Assembly (NCBI GenBank): GCA_943330915.2
Contig: CALQJO020000028.1
Span: 1-42,097, forward strand
Direction of reading: 5' to 3'
Length of the DNA stretch: 42,097 bases
DNA from: Rhodoferax sp. OV413
GTDB lineage: Bacteria > Pseudomonadota > Gammaproteobacteria > Pseudomonadales > Pseudohongiellaceae
Numbering within the stretch: the first letter of the stretch is position 1; each line of letters opens with the position of its first letter. Below the pieces are notes generated by a model, which worked only from the letters and a program-made list of their open reading frames with translations, had not been told where the DNA came from and ran no database searches. Shown here piece after piece: positions 18,971 to 27,789 of the stretch. The position numbers and the translations under genes are program-made.

Positions 18971-19468
18971 TCAATCGCCGATGCGGCGCCAGGTCAAAGT
19001 CCCGGTTGTTCGCCCGCTATCGTCGCGAATGGATAATTTCAGCAAACCATCACTGGTGAATTCGTAGTAGCGCACATTGTCTTCGCCGACCCAGCTGCCA
19101 CGGGTGGGTGAACCCTCAACGTGGTGAGTCACCTTGTTCTGATCAATATCCCAGGTAACCGGGCCCCAGTAGGCGAATCCACCACTGACATTGGTGCTAC
19201 TTTGCGCAGCTCGTGCCGGAAGATCTTTGGGCATGCCCTGTGCGGACATCTGATCGTGCTCGTCATACATGATGCGGCCAATATAGTTATTGTCGACCTC
19301 TCCACCCTCTGCCGGGTAGTTGATAAAGCTGACCAGTTCGTAGTGACCTACAAATTGCTGTTTGACTGCCGCCAGGGCATCGGCGGCGTCCACGTCCGGT
19401 TGCTGCAACAGAAAAGTGCCAATCACCAGAGCGCCCAGCGAAGTCAGACCCAAAAGTGTACGTTTCAT
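18971..19468 (-). CDS. Exported lipocalin-like domain protein
   Basis: A 165-residue protein with an N-terminal signal peptide or anchor (MKRTLLGLTSLGALVIGTFL). The rest fits the lipocalin-like fold of Pfam Lipocalin_5: 'FVGHYELVSFINYPAEGG' opens the barrel, 'IGRIMYDEHDQMSAQ' is the usual second strand pair, and it closes with 'GTLTWRRIGD'. The ligand is unknown. It is transcribed away from tesB; the 217 bp between them hold both promoters but no clear element. Confidence 0.8.
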   Translation of the reverse strand: MKRTLLGLTSLGALVIGTFLLQQPDVDAADALAAVKQQFVGHYELVSFINYPAEGGEVDNNYIGRIMYDEHDQMSAQGMPKDLPARAAQSSTNVSGGFAYWGPVTWDIDQNKVTHHVEGSPTRGSWVGEDNVRYYEFTSDGLLKLSIRDDSGRTTGTLTWRRIGD

Positions 19469-19685
19469 GTGATTCTCCTCAGGTAAAACCTTGTTGTTAT
19501 TGTGCGGGCATCAGTGGCGATCATACGCCGGGCATGCAGAGAGGGTAAAGGGCTGGCCAACAAGTTACCGGGCCTTGTCAGACCTGTCTTTTGTCTTGCC
19601 CGTCTTTTGTCAAAGCTATCAGCAACAGTTGTGCTGCTGCTAAACTGCCGGCATACCTTTCGCTTGTCAGTTACGGATCAACATC

Positions 19686-20573
19686 ATGGACACACAGGAA
19701 AATCGTCAGCTCGCGCAGCTGTTTAATCATCTTGAGCTGGAAACGCTGGATGAAAATCTCTACCGCAGCGCACACAAAAATGAGGGCTGGATGCGGGTGT
19801 ACGGCGGTCAGGTGCTGGCTCAGTCCTTGCTCAGTGCCAGCCGTACCGTGCCTGAAGACCGTCATGTACATTCCCTGCATGCCTATTTTCTGAGACCCGG
19901 CGATCTGAAGCACCCGATCATTTTCCAGGTGGATCGCATCCGTGACGGCAAGAGTTTCACTACCCGGCGCGTTGTCGCCATTCAGCATGGCAAGGCCATT
20001 CTGAATATGTCCTGCTCATTTCAGGTGCCCGAGCCCGGATTATCACATCAGGCGCTGATGCCCGATGTCCCACCACCAGAACAGTGTGCGGATCGCAAAC
20101 AGATGGCGGAACATTTCCGTGGACGCATCAGCGAAGCGTTGCTGGAGCGGTTTTCGCGGCAGTTTGCCGTGGATCTGCGTCATGTTGATGTCAACAGCCT
20201 GTTTGACACAACCCCCAAGGAACCGGTGACCAGCGTCTGGTTCAGGCTGAACACCACATTGCCCGAGCACTATCCATTTCACGCTCACCTGCTGGCATAT
20301 GCCTCGGACATGACCTTGTTGCAGACCTGCCTGCGGCCCCACGGACAAAGCCTGTTTGATCCCAAGCTGCAGGTGGCCAGTCTGGATCACACCATGTGGT
20401 TCCATCGACCTTTCCGCATGGATGACTGGCTGCTGTATTCACAGGACAGCCCCTCATCATCGCAGGCTCGCGGTTTCAACCGCGGGAATATCTTCACGCG
20501 TGATGGCATTCTGGTGGCTTCAGTGTGCCAGGAAGGTCTGATCCGCGTGCATCACGAGAACAACCCCGCCTGA
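19686..20573 (+). CDS. tesB: Acyl-CoA thioesterase II
   Basis: A 295-residue double-hotdog enzyme that hydrolyses medium- and long-chain acyl-CoA to free fatty acids and CoA. Conserved TesB blocks are 'VYGGQVLAQSLLSASRTV', 'HSLHAYFLRPGDLKHPI', 'RDGKSFTTRRVVAIQHGK' and 'ASLDHTMWFHRPFR', the last containing the catalytic Asp region. The length is usual for the family. It ends 9 bp before the 3' end of convergent dinB, with no visible terminator between them. Confidence 0.95.
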   Translation: MDTQENRQLAQLFNHLELETLDENLYRSAHKNEGWMRVYGGQVLAQSLLSASRTVPEDRHVHSLHAYFLRPGDLKHPIIFQVDRIRDGKSFTTRRVVAIQHGKAILNMSCSFQVPEPGLSHQALMPDVPPPEQCADRKQMAEHFRGRISEALLERFSRQFAVDLRHVDVNSLFDTTPKEPVTSVWFRLNTTLPEHYPFHAHLLAYASDMTLLQTCLRPHGQSLFDPKLQVASLDHTMWFHRPFRMDDWLLYSQDSPSSSQARGFNRGNIFTRDGILVASVCQEGLIRVHHENNPA

Positions 20574-20582
20574 GACTGGCAA

Positions 20583-21686
20583 TTACGTCTGCTCCAGCGC
20601 CAGTGACAGTTGATCGGCGGCACGGTGGTCAACTGGCAGCAGGCGCAACCCTACACCAATCAGCCGCACCGGTCGGTCATGGCGGTGAAAAGCCTGCTCC
20701 AGCAGATCTGCAAACAGCGATGTCCCGCTGTTGTCGGCCGCTTGCTCAGCAGTTGTCGTAACAAAGTTATTGAACTTGAGTTTCACAAACTTGCCGCCAA
20801 TCCGGTAGCGTTCAGCCATGGGTTGCCAGCGGCGCAGCATATCTTCATACAAAGCAGGCAGCTCTCGCAGACAGGCCGCCAGATCGGGCAAGTCATGCAC
20901 AAAGGTGGTTTCCACACTCAATGACTTACGCTGGCGCTCGACTTTAACATCACGGTGATCAATTCCTCGGCTCAGTTCATACAGACGCGCACCAAAACTG
21001 CCAAACCGCGCCTGCAGTGCCTCCGGCGTCCAGCCACGCAGATCTTCACAGGTCTGAATACCCATCGCATTCAATCGGGCAGCGGTGACGGTGCCCACAC
21101 CGTAGAGTTTTTTCACCGGCAACTGCAGCACAAACTCATCCACCTGCTCAGGGCGAATCACAAACTGCCCATCGGGTTTGTTCCAGTCACTGGCCACTTT
21201 GGCTAAAAATTTGTTGGGGGCAATGCCGGCGGAGACGGTGATGCCAAGCGTCTCGCGGACTCGGCGACGGATCTCCTCAGCGATCAGGGTTGCACTGCCC
21301 CGGCATGCCTGCGTGCGGCTCACGTCAAGATAAGCCTCGTCCAGCGAAAGTGGTTCAACAAGATCGGTGTAGTCACTAAAAATCGCCTGCACCTGGCGGG
21401 AAACTTCGCGGTATTTGTCCATGCGCGGGGGGACAACGATCAGCTGTGGGCAATGGCGCAGCGCAGTGGCTGTGGCCATCGCGGAGTGCACACCAAAACG
21501 GCGCGCTTCATAATTGCAGGTGGCCACCACGCCGCGCCGGTCACTGGCGCCGCCAACAGCCAGAGGTTTGCCACGCAACTCAGGGTTATCGCGCATCTCA
21601 ATCGCCGCATAAAAACAGTCACAGTCGCAATGAATAATCTTGCGCTGCAAGGAAGCGGGGGCTGGCGTAAGGCTTGATTCAGACAT
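20583..21686 (-). CDS. dinB: DNA polymerase IV (Y-family)
   Basis: A 367-residue translesion polymerase. The catalytic acidic residues are in 'HCDCDCFYAAIE' near the N-terminus and 'SLDEAYLDVS' near residue 115; 'GIAPNKFLAKVASDWNKPDG' and the helix-hairpin-helix 'LYGVGTVTAARLNAMGI' follow, then the little-finger domain ('RKSLSVETTFVHDL'). No beta-clamp motif is obvious at the C-terminus. The start is uncertain: ATG codons at 21725, 21701 and 21686 are all in frame and none has a strong ribosome-binding site. I saw no LexA (CTGT-N8-ACAG) box in the short gap to divergent pepQ. Confidence 0.95.
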   Translation of the reverse strand: MSESSLTPAPASLQRKIIHCDCDCFYAAIEMRDNPELRGKPLAVGGASDRRGVVATCNYEARRFGVHSAMATATALRHCPQLIVVPPRMDKYREVSRQVQAIFSDYTDLVEPLSLDEAYLDVSRTQACRGSATLIAEEIRRRVRETLGITVSAGIAPNKFLAKVASDWNKPDGQFVIRPEQVDEFVLQLPVKKLYGVGTVTAARLNAMGIQTCEDLRGWTPEALQARFGSFGARLYELSRGIDHRDVKVERQRKSLSVETTFVHDLPDLAACLRELPALYEDMLRRWQPMAERYRIGGKFVKLKFNNFVTTTAEQAADNSGTSLFADLLEQAFHRHDRPVRLIGVGLRLLPVDHRAADQLSLALEQT

Positions 21687-21758
21687 TGAAGCATTGGCCA
21701 TTGGCGACGATGGGGGTATTATCACACAGCCGCCCCACTTTGAGTTCTGGTCTCAACC

Positions 21759-23120
21759 ATGCACACTGAATCACTGTTTAAAGATCATATCAATCAACAA
21801 CAACTGGAATGGATGGACGCGCTTGAGCGCTGCGGATGCGCGGGTCATGCGGTGCTGGTTTACAGCGGAAAACTGCATTATCACTTCGCTGATGATCACG
21901 CCGGCACCTTCAGAGCATGGGGACATTTCCTGCGCTGGATTCCTGTCGACCGACCGGATTTTTTTGTCCTGCTACGCGCAGGACACGCCCCGCAATTCCT
22001 ACCGGTACTGCCCAATGACTACTGGCATGATCAGCATCTGGATATGCCGGAGTGGTGGGCATCAGCGTTTGATATACGCCCTCTATTGTCTGTTGCCGAT
22101 CTTGGCAAAGCCCTGCGGGACGCTGGTGTCCGCGCTGATCAACTCATTTTTCTGGGTGAAGATGAACAGCTGGCGGCCACGTTAGGCTGCAACACTGATC
22201 AGGTCAATCCGCCCAAACTTCTGACCTGGCTGGATTACCAGCGCGCTTACAAAACAGACTATGAAGTGCATTGCCTTGCCGACGCCAGCGCATTGGCACT
22301 GACCGGTCATCAGGCGGCACATGAGTGCTTTCTGGCAGGCGGCGATGAGTACGATATTCATATGGCCTACCTGCAGGCCTGCCGGGTGCTGGACTCGGAA
22401 CTGCCCTATAACAACATTGTGGCACTCAACGCCAATGGCGCCATCCTGCACTATCAGCATAAAAAGCGCTTCACGGCGACACACGCTGATAAACCAGATA
22501 ACCAGGTATTGCTGATCGATGCCGGCTGTCGCTGGCATTCGTATTGCTCAGACATCACACGCACCTGGTGTGCACCCCACGCGCATGCAGATTTCCGGGC
22601 GCTACTGGCAGGCATGCAGACTCTGCAGCTGGCAATTGTTGATGAGATCCGCGTTGGCACCAGCTTTGTTGAGTTACACAAGTCAAGCCATGCAAAACTT
22701 GCACAGCTGCTGATAGACAGTCGACTGTGTTATGGCAACGCTGAACAACTGCTGGCCAAAGGCATTACGCGCGCGTTTTTACCTCATGGTCTTGGCCACT
22801 TGCTGGGCTTGCAGGTTCATGATGTTGGCGGGCGGCTTGCTGATCCTTATGGCAATTTTGCACCACCGCCGCCGGAATTCCCCACACTGCGAACAACACG
22901 CGCGATTGATGAGCGTATGGTGTTTACCATAGAACCAGGATTGTATTTTATCCCGGTGTTACTGGATGCCCTGCGCTCAGGCGCCGATGCCGGATTGCTA
23001 AACTGGCCGCTGATCAACGAACTGCTGCCGCTGGGTGGCATCAGAATAGAAGACAATATCTGGGTCGGACCACAGGGGGTGCACAACCTGACGCGGCGAC
23101 CTTTGATGCAGGGCAGCTGA
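21759..23120 (+). CDS. pepQ: Xaa-Pro dipeptidase
   Basis: A 453-residue cytoplasmic metallopeptidase of the M24B family that cleaves dipeptides with C-terminal proline. All five metal ligands are present in the expected order and spacing: D254 ('LIDAGCRW'), D265 ('SDITRTW'), H343 ('PHGLGHLLG'), E392 ('TIEPGLYF') and E431 ('IRIEDNI'). The N-terminal domain ('FRAWGHFLRWIP') matches PepQ rather than PepP. It is divergent from dinB, with only about 70 bp between the starts, and convergent with waaA. Confidence 0.95.
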   Translation: MHTESLFKDHINQQQLEWMDALERCGCAGHAVLVYSGKLHYHFADDHAGTFRAWGHFLRWIPVDRPDFFVLLRAGHAPQFLPVLPNDYWHDQHLDMPEWWASAFDIRPLLSVADLGKALRDAGVRADQLIFLGEDEQLAATLGCNTDQVNPPKLLTWLDYQRAYKTDYEVHCLADASALALTGHQAAHECFLAGGDEYDIHMAYLQACRVLDSELPYNNIVALNANGAILHYQHKKRFTATHADKPDNQVLLIDAGCRWHSYCSDITRTWCAPHAHADFRALLAGMQTLQLAIVDEIRVGTSFVELHKSSHAKLAQLLIDSRLCYGNAEQLLAKGITRAFLPHGLGHLLGLQVHDVGGRLADPYGNFAPPPPEFPTLRTTRAIDERMVFTIEPGLYFIPVLLDALRSGADAGLLNWPLINELLPLGGIRIEDNIWVGPQGVHNLTRRPLMQGS

Positions 23121-23131
23121 TACGAAGAAGC

Positions 23132-24418
23132 TCAGGTCGGCAGCAGGCTGTCGACCAGGGTGAATATGCGCTCTAGGGCGCCGCGATTCGCGGCAACAAC
23201 CTCTTTGCCGGCATCCCCCATGGATGTGAGCTTTTGATGATCAGTGAATAAATCAATCACGGCAGCAGCAAGTGCGCGCTCATCTCTGACGGTCAGCAAC
23301 GCTCCATGCTCGGCCAGCCGCTCACAGATGGTCTGGAAGTTGTATTGCGAAGGCCCGGTGATAACCGGCAACCCCAACGCCGCCGGCTCGAGAATATTAT
23401 GGCAGCCGGTAGCCACCAGACTGCCACCCACAAAAGCGAACTGCGCCAGACTGTAGTACACCAGCAATTCACCCATGCTATCGCCCAAAAACACCGAGGT
23501 GAGTTGATCTACGCGTTGCCCACTGCTGCGGCGCACAACACCCAGTTGCTCTTTTTCACAGAGTTTTTCTGCACTGTTAAATCGTTCCGGATGGCGCGGA
23601 ACCAACACCAGCAACACATCAGGGATCTGCTTTTGCACCAGACGCAAGGCAGCGAGCACTTTTTCATCTTCGCCCTCGCGCGTGCTGGCGGCGATCCACA
23701 CCGGGCGCTGACCGTCAATGCGGGCTCGCAGCGCAGCACTGGCCTGCGCCAGATTTGCCGGTAACTCGATATCAAACTTGATACTGCCGGTGATGCGGAT
23801 TTTGGCAGCCGATACTCCCAGCTTTTCAAACCTGCGCGCATCGCTGTCGGCCTGCGCGGCGATACAGTCAAGCTGCTTGAGCATGGGCTTACCCAGTGCT
23901 GCAAATTTTTCATAACCGAGATATGACTTTTCCGAGAGGCGGGCGTTGGCAACCATGATCTTTGCCCCACTTTTTTTACTGTAATGCACAAGATTTGGCC
24001 ACAACTCGGTTTCCACCAAAATGACTAACGCGGGTTGGAAGCTGTTGAGAAAGCGTTTTACCGCACCACCATAATCGTAGGGTGCATACACATGGCAGAC
24101 ATCGTGGCCAAATAATTCGTCGATGCGATCTGAGCCGGTGGGCGTCATGGTGGTGACCACAATCCCCCATTGTGGACGTTCGCGGCGCAACTTCAGAACC
24201 AGGGGAGATATGGCAACTGATTCACCCACCGAGGCAGCATGCACCCAGATCCACTGGGTCTCGGAGCGATCAGCTTTAGCAAGATTTACAAAGCCCAGCC
24301 GCTCGCCCCACCGCTTTGCATACGCCGGCTCTGGCAGAAACAAGGCGCGCCACAACAGCCTGAGCACAATGATGGGCAGCAGCAGATAAAACACAAAATT
24401 ATAAAAGGCTCTGTTCAC
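23132..24418 (-). CDS. waaA: 3-deoxy-D-manno-octulosonic acid (Kdo) transferase
   Basis: A 428-residue membrane-anchored GT-B glycosyltransferase (GT30) that attaches Kdo to lipid A precursor, an essential step in LPS. An N-terminal hydrophobic helix (residues 7-27) tethers it to the inner membrane. 'WIWVHAASVGESVAISPLV' contains the catalytic glutamate; 'LVETELWPNLVHYSKK' and 'FVGGSLVATGCHNILEPAALG' are the hallmarks of the family. A Kdo kinase (KdkA) gene at 36592-37365 suggests that the enzyme may add only one Kdo, as in Haemophilus and Vibrio, with the kinase adding a phosphate. Confidence 0.95.
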   Translation of the reverse strand: MNRAFYNFVFYLLLPIIVLRLLWRALFLPEPAYAKRWGERLGFVNLAKADRSETQWIWVHAASVGESVAISPLVLKLRRERPQWGIVVTTMTPTGSDRIDELFGHDVCHVYAPYDYGGAVKRFLNSFQPALVILVETELWPNLVHYSKKSGAKIMVANARLSEKSYLGYEKFAALGKPMLKQLDCIAAQADSDARRFEKLGVSAAKIRITGSIKFDIELPANLAQASAALRARIDGQRPVWIAASTREGEDEKVLAALRLVQKQIPDVLLVLVPRHPERFNSAEKLCEKEQLGVVRRSSGQRVDQLTSVFLGDSMGELLVYYSLAQFAFVGGSLVATGCHNILEPAALGLPVITGPSQYNFQTICERLAEHGALLTVRDERALAAAVIDLFTDHQKLTSMGDAGKEVVAANRGALERIFTLVDSLLPT

Positions 24419-24573
24419 AAATTCCCTTTACCCGTGCCCACTCTTACCGGTGAGTGCAGCGGACAGTGGCCGTGTTACCATGACACAACAACGCTGGGAA
24501 TGATTGCAGGATTCCACATCATGTGCAAACCCTGAACATCGGCAACCCAGAACCCAGGCAAAGGTTAATGATA

Positions 24574-25662
24574 ATGTCCAAGGTCAATGCGTCTAAACGA
24601 AAACCCGGGCTGATAAAAAAACGCGGTAAAAAGGTCGGTGCTGCGCCCGGCACGTTGGTTCACATCGGCGATATCAGTAATGCGCTCACCGAGATCCACT
24701 ACATCCGTTACGATCAGGATGCCATACACGAGCAGGAAATCGCGGACGTGCAGCAATGCGCACATGAAATCAATGCGCAACAAACCGGATGGATCAATAT
24801 TGACGGATTACATAATCCTGAGGTTGTACGCAGCCTTGGTGAACGGTTTTCTATTCATCCGCTGGTACAGGAAGATATTCTTAATACCGATCATCGTCCG
24901 AAAATCGAAGTCCACGATGACTATCTCTATATTGTGATCAAGGTGCTGAGCTTCAATCAAGCCAGCCAGCGCCTGCAGGCAGAACAAGTCAGTCTGATTG
25001 TTGGCGATAACTATCTGCTAACCTTCTGCGAGCAGCCCGGGTCAGTGTTTGACGGCGTGCGCGCCCGTATCCGCAGTGGACGCAAAATCCGGGAACTGGG
25101 GCCGGACTATCTTGCCTATGCCTTGATTGACGCCGTGGTTGACAATTATTTCCTGCTGCTTGAACAACTGGGCGATGCCATCGAAGATCTGGAAGAGGAA
25201 TTGATTCAACGTCCAGCGGCGAACATTGTGCATCGCATACACCACTTCAAACGCGAGATGTTGTTATTGCGCAAGGCTGTCTGGCCAATGCGCGAGGTGC
25301 TCAGTAGTCTCAGCAGGGACGAGGGGATTATTACGAGCAGTGATATCCGTCTGTATCTGCGCGACGTCTACGATCACAGCATCCACATCATCGACAACAT
25401 GGAAACGCTGCGCGAGTTACTCGCTGGCATGCTCGACCTGTATGTCTCGTCGAGCAGTCAGCGCCTGAACGAAACCATGAAAACACTGACTCTGTTTGCC
25501 AGCATTTTTATGCCATTGACGTTTATTGCCGGTGTATACGGAATGAATTTTGATTATATGCCAGAGCTGCACTGGCGATGGGGATATCCAATGATCATGC
25601 TGGCCATGGCAGGTTGTGGCGCCGGACTGCTTTATTATTTCAGACGGCAACACTGGTTATGA
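24574..25662 (+). CDS. corA: CorA-family magnesium/cobalt transporter
   Basis: A 362-residue divalent metal channel of the inner membrane. The N-terminal cytoplasmic funnel (about residues 30-280) is followed by two C-terminal membrane helices. The selectivity motif YGMNF stands at the end of the first helix ('FIAGVYGMNFDYMPELHW'). The N-terminal 20 residues are very basic. In-frame ATG codons exist at 24523, 24568 and 24574; AGG at an 8-base spacing favours 24574. The stop overlaps the next start (ATGA), so it is translationally coupled to an FAD oxidoreductase, an unusual partner for CorA. Confidence 0.93.
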   Translation: MSKVNASKRKPGLIKKRGKKVGAAPGTLVHIGDISNALTEIHYIRYDQDAIHEQEIADVQQCAHEINAQQTGWINIDGLHNPEVVRSLGERFSIHPLVQEDILNTDHRPKIEVHDDYLYIVIKVLSFNQASQRLQAEQVSLIVGDNYLLTFCEQPGSVFDGVRARIRSGRKIRELGPDYLAYALIDAVVDNYFLLLEQLGDAIEDLEEELIQRPAANIVHRIHHFKREMLLLRKAVWPMREVLSSLSRDEGIITSSDIRLYLRDVYDHSIHIIDNMETLRELLAGMLDLYVSSSSQRLNETMKTLTLFASIFMPLTFIAGVYGMNFDYMPELHWRWGYPMIMLAMAGCGAGLLYYFRRQHWL

Positions 25663-26936
25663 GCGCGGCAGACAACAGGCCACATGACAGCACCAGAATG
25701 GCGTCAGCTCACACAGTCATTATTGGCGGAGGTATTGCTGGACTTTGGCTGCTCAACCGCCTGAGCAACCGTGGTCACGATGTGATGCTGTTGGAAAAAA
25801 GTGCGCTGGGCAATCACCAAACGCTGGCATCACAAGGCATCATTCACGGCGGCCTCAAATATGCACTCAACGGGGTACTGAGCCCTGCCAGCAGCGCAAT
25901 CGCTGACATGCCGGCGCGGTGGCGCGCCTGTCTGCAAGGTCGCGGTGAAATTGATCTTCGTGATACGCGTGTGTTGTCAGAGCACTATTACATGTGGTCC
26001 ACCGGCAGCGTACGGTCGCGTCTAAAAACCTTCCTCGGCAGCAAAGCGCTGCGCGGCAGAATCGACACGCCGGATCCGGCTGACTATCCCGCTTTTTTTT
26101 CCGAAGGCCTGAGTTCGCGAACTGACACGCCACAAGGGACGCTGTATCGTCTCAGCGATTTTGTGTTGGATACCCCTTCTCTGCTGCAGAACCTGGCACA
26201 ACCCTGGCAGGACCGCATTCTGCACGGTGTGGATATCAGGATTTCAGCGGATCCGCGTAAGAACAACAAGGCTGCGTGTGTTCATGTTAAGGGTCAGGAC
26301 GGACATATTGAGATATCTGCTGCACATATCATTCTGTGCGCCGGAGAAGGCAACGAAGCATTGCTCACAGACTGGCAGCCATCAGAGCCGCTCAACAAGC
26401 CGCTGATGCAGCGCCGCCCGCTGCACATGGTCTGTGTGCGTGTAAGACACCCGGCGCCTGCGTACCTGCACTGTATCGGAGACAGTATCGGAATGACGCC
26501 GCGCCTGACCATCACCTCGCATCCCTGCAAGGATGGGCGTAACGGCGAATGGATCTGGTACATTGGCGGTGAACTTGCCGAGTCAGGTATTCATCTTGAT
26601 GGCGCAAGCCAGCAAGCGCGGGCGAAAGCTGAACTGACAACGCTGTTCCCTTGGGTAGATTTCGCAAGCGCCATCTGGCACAGTTTTATGATCAACCGGG
26701 CAGAACCGCGTATCGCCGACCTGCAAAGGCCAGACAATGCTTTTGTCAGTACCTGCGCAAACGTTATGGTCTGCTGGCCGACAAAGCTGAGCCTGTGTCC
26801 CAATCTGGGAGACCGCGTTTGTGAATTGTTGCCGGACAAGTTGTCAGGCCTCCCTAATTCCATACAAGGCTCGGAACTTGCCAGTTTGTTGACAACAGCA
26901 GATCACGCCTACCCGCCTTGGGAGAAAATTCGCTGA
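25659..26936 (+). CDS. FAD-dependent oxidoreductase (DadA/GlpA-like fold), function unknown
   Basis: A 425-residue flavoprotein. The N-terminal dinucleotide-binding motif 'VIIGGGIAGLWLLNRL' and acidic end 'MLLEKSALG' mark the FAD site, and 'ASQGIIHGGLKYAL' resembles glycerol-3-phosphate dehydrogenase and D-amino-acid dehydrogenase relatives. The substrate-binding part is divergent and I cannot name a substrate. There is no signal peptide. The start is taken where ATG overlaps the corA stop (ATGA); an ATG at 25698 is an alternative. The stop overlaps the start of the aldo/keto reductase gene (TGATG), so three genes form one tightly coupled operon. Confidence 0.85.
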   Translation: MSAADNRPHDSTRMASAHTVIIGGGIAGLWLLNRLSNRGHDVMLLEKSALGNHQTLASQGIIHGGLKYALNGVLSPASSAIADMPARWRACLQGRGEIDLRDTRVLSEHYYMWSTGSVRSRLKTFLGSKALRGRIDTPDPADYPAFFSEGLSSRTDTPQGTLYRLSDFVLDTPSLLQNLAQPWQDRILHGVDIRISADPRKNNKAACVHVKGQDGHIEISAAHIILCAGEGNEALLTDWQPSEPLNKPLMQRRPLHMVCVRVRHPAPAYLHCIGDSIGMTPRLTITSHPCKDGRNGEWIWYIGGELAESGIHLDGASQQARAKAELTTLFPWVDFASAIWHSFMINRAEPRIADLQRPDNAFVSTCANVMVCWPTKLSLCPNLGDRVCELLPDKLSGLPNSIQGSELASLLTTADHAYPPWEKIR

Positions 26937-27730
26937 TGTTCGAACCGCAATCTTTGCTGCCTTCGCGCGCGCTGGGCAATACCGGGCTGCAGGTTTCCTC
27001 TCTGGGACTGGGCACGGTCAAATTCGGCCGCAATCAGGGGCTGAAGTACCCCGCCGCTTTTGAACTGCCCGATGATTCTCAGTTACGCAATCTGTTAGAC
27101 ACGGCGCGTTCGCTAGGCATTAACCTGATTGATACCGCGCCAGCGTATGGCAGCAGCGAAGAACGTCTTGGCCGGCTGCTACACAATCGCCATGAATGGG
27201 TCGTGTGCAGCAAGACCGGTGAAGAATTTGTTGACGGCAAGTCCCGGTTTGATTTTAGCGCAGCACATACGCGGCTGAGTGTGCAGCGTAGCTTACGGCG
27301 TCTGCGCACCGACTACCTTGATGTTGTCCTGGTTCACTCTGACGGCAACGACGAGCACATCATTGAGCATTCCGATTGTTTTGAAACCTTGCTGCGGCTC
27401 AAAGAGGAAGGACTGATCCGTGCCTTTGGCCTGTCAGGTAAAACACGCACCGGTGGACTGCTGGCGTTACAACATGCAGATGTGGTGATGGTGACATTTA
27501 ATCTGCAGGACAACAGCGAACTTGAAGTGATTCGCAAAGCACATACACTTGGCAAAGGTGTGCTGATCAAAAAGGCCTTAAACAGCGGCCACGCGATCAG
27601 TGAGGCAGCAGCGCCGGCTGCTGAGAGTCTGCGTTTTGTAGTGTCAGAACCCGGAGTCAGCTCAGTGATTGTGGGCACTATCAATGCCCACCATCTTGCA
27701 GCCAATGCCGCGTGTGTTATTGCTGAGTGA
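26936..27730 (+). CDS. Aldo/keto reductase
   Basis: A 264-residue NAD(P)H-dependent oxidoreductase with a TIM-barrel fold. The catalytic tetrad is visible: Asp and Tyr in 'LIDTAPAYGSSEERLG', Lys in 'VVCSKTGE' and His in 'VVLVHSDG'. 'LGLGTVKFGRN' is the usual start of the first strand. It is slightly shorter than the common 300-330 residues, missing part of the C-terminal loop that shapes substrate choice. The start at 26936 overlaps the previous stop by TGATG, and GGGAG about 11 bases upstream serves it; an ATG at 26918 is possible. The physiological substrate is unknown. Confidence 0.88.
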   Translation: MFEPQSLLPSRALGNTGLQVSSLGLGTVKFGRNQGLKYPAAFELPDDSQLRNLLDTARSLGINLIDTAPAYGSSEERLGRLLHNRHEWVVCSKTGEEFVDGKSRFDFSAAHTRLSVQRSLRRLRTDYLDVVLVHSDGNDEHIIEHSDCFETLLRLKEEGLIRAFGLSGKTRTGGLLALQHADVVMVTFNLQDNSELEVIRKAHTLGKGVLIKKALNSGHAISEAAAPAAESLRFVVSEPGVSSVIVGTINAHHLAANAACVIAE

Positions 27731-27745
27731 TCCGCGCACAAACCA

Positions 27746-27781
27746 GCAGGGCGGGCAGCCTGTTGCAGCTGCCCCGCCTGC
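27746..27781. terminator. Putative bidirectional terminator hairpin between the aldo/keto reductase and amtB genes
   Basis: The arms GCAGGGCGGGCAGC (27746-27759) and GCTGCCCCGCCTGC (27768-27781) form a GC-rich, nearly perfect stem with an 8-base loop in the 59 bp between two convergent stops. The T-run is weak on both sides (CTTGGCTGTTT to the right), so efficiency is uncertain. Confidence 0.5.
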
Positions 27782-27789
27782 TTGGCTGT

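Noticed and set aside
21687-21758. LexA box in the dinB-pepQ gap
   Set aside because: No CTGT-N8-ACAG pattern is present in this short interval, so SOS control is not supported.
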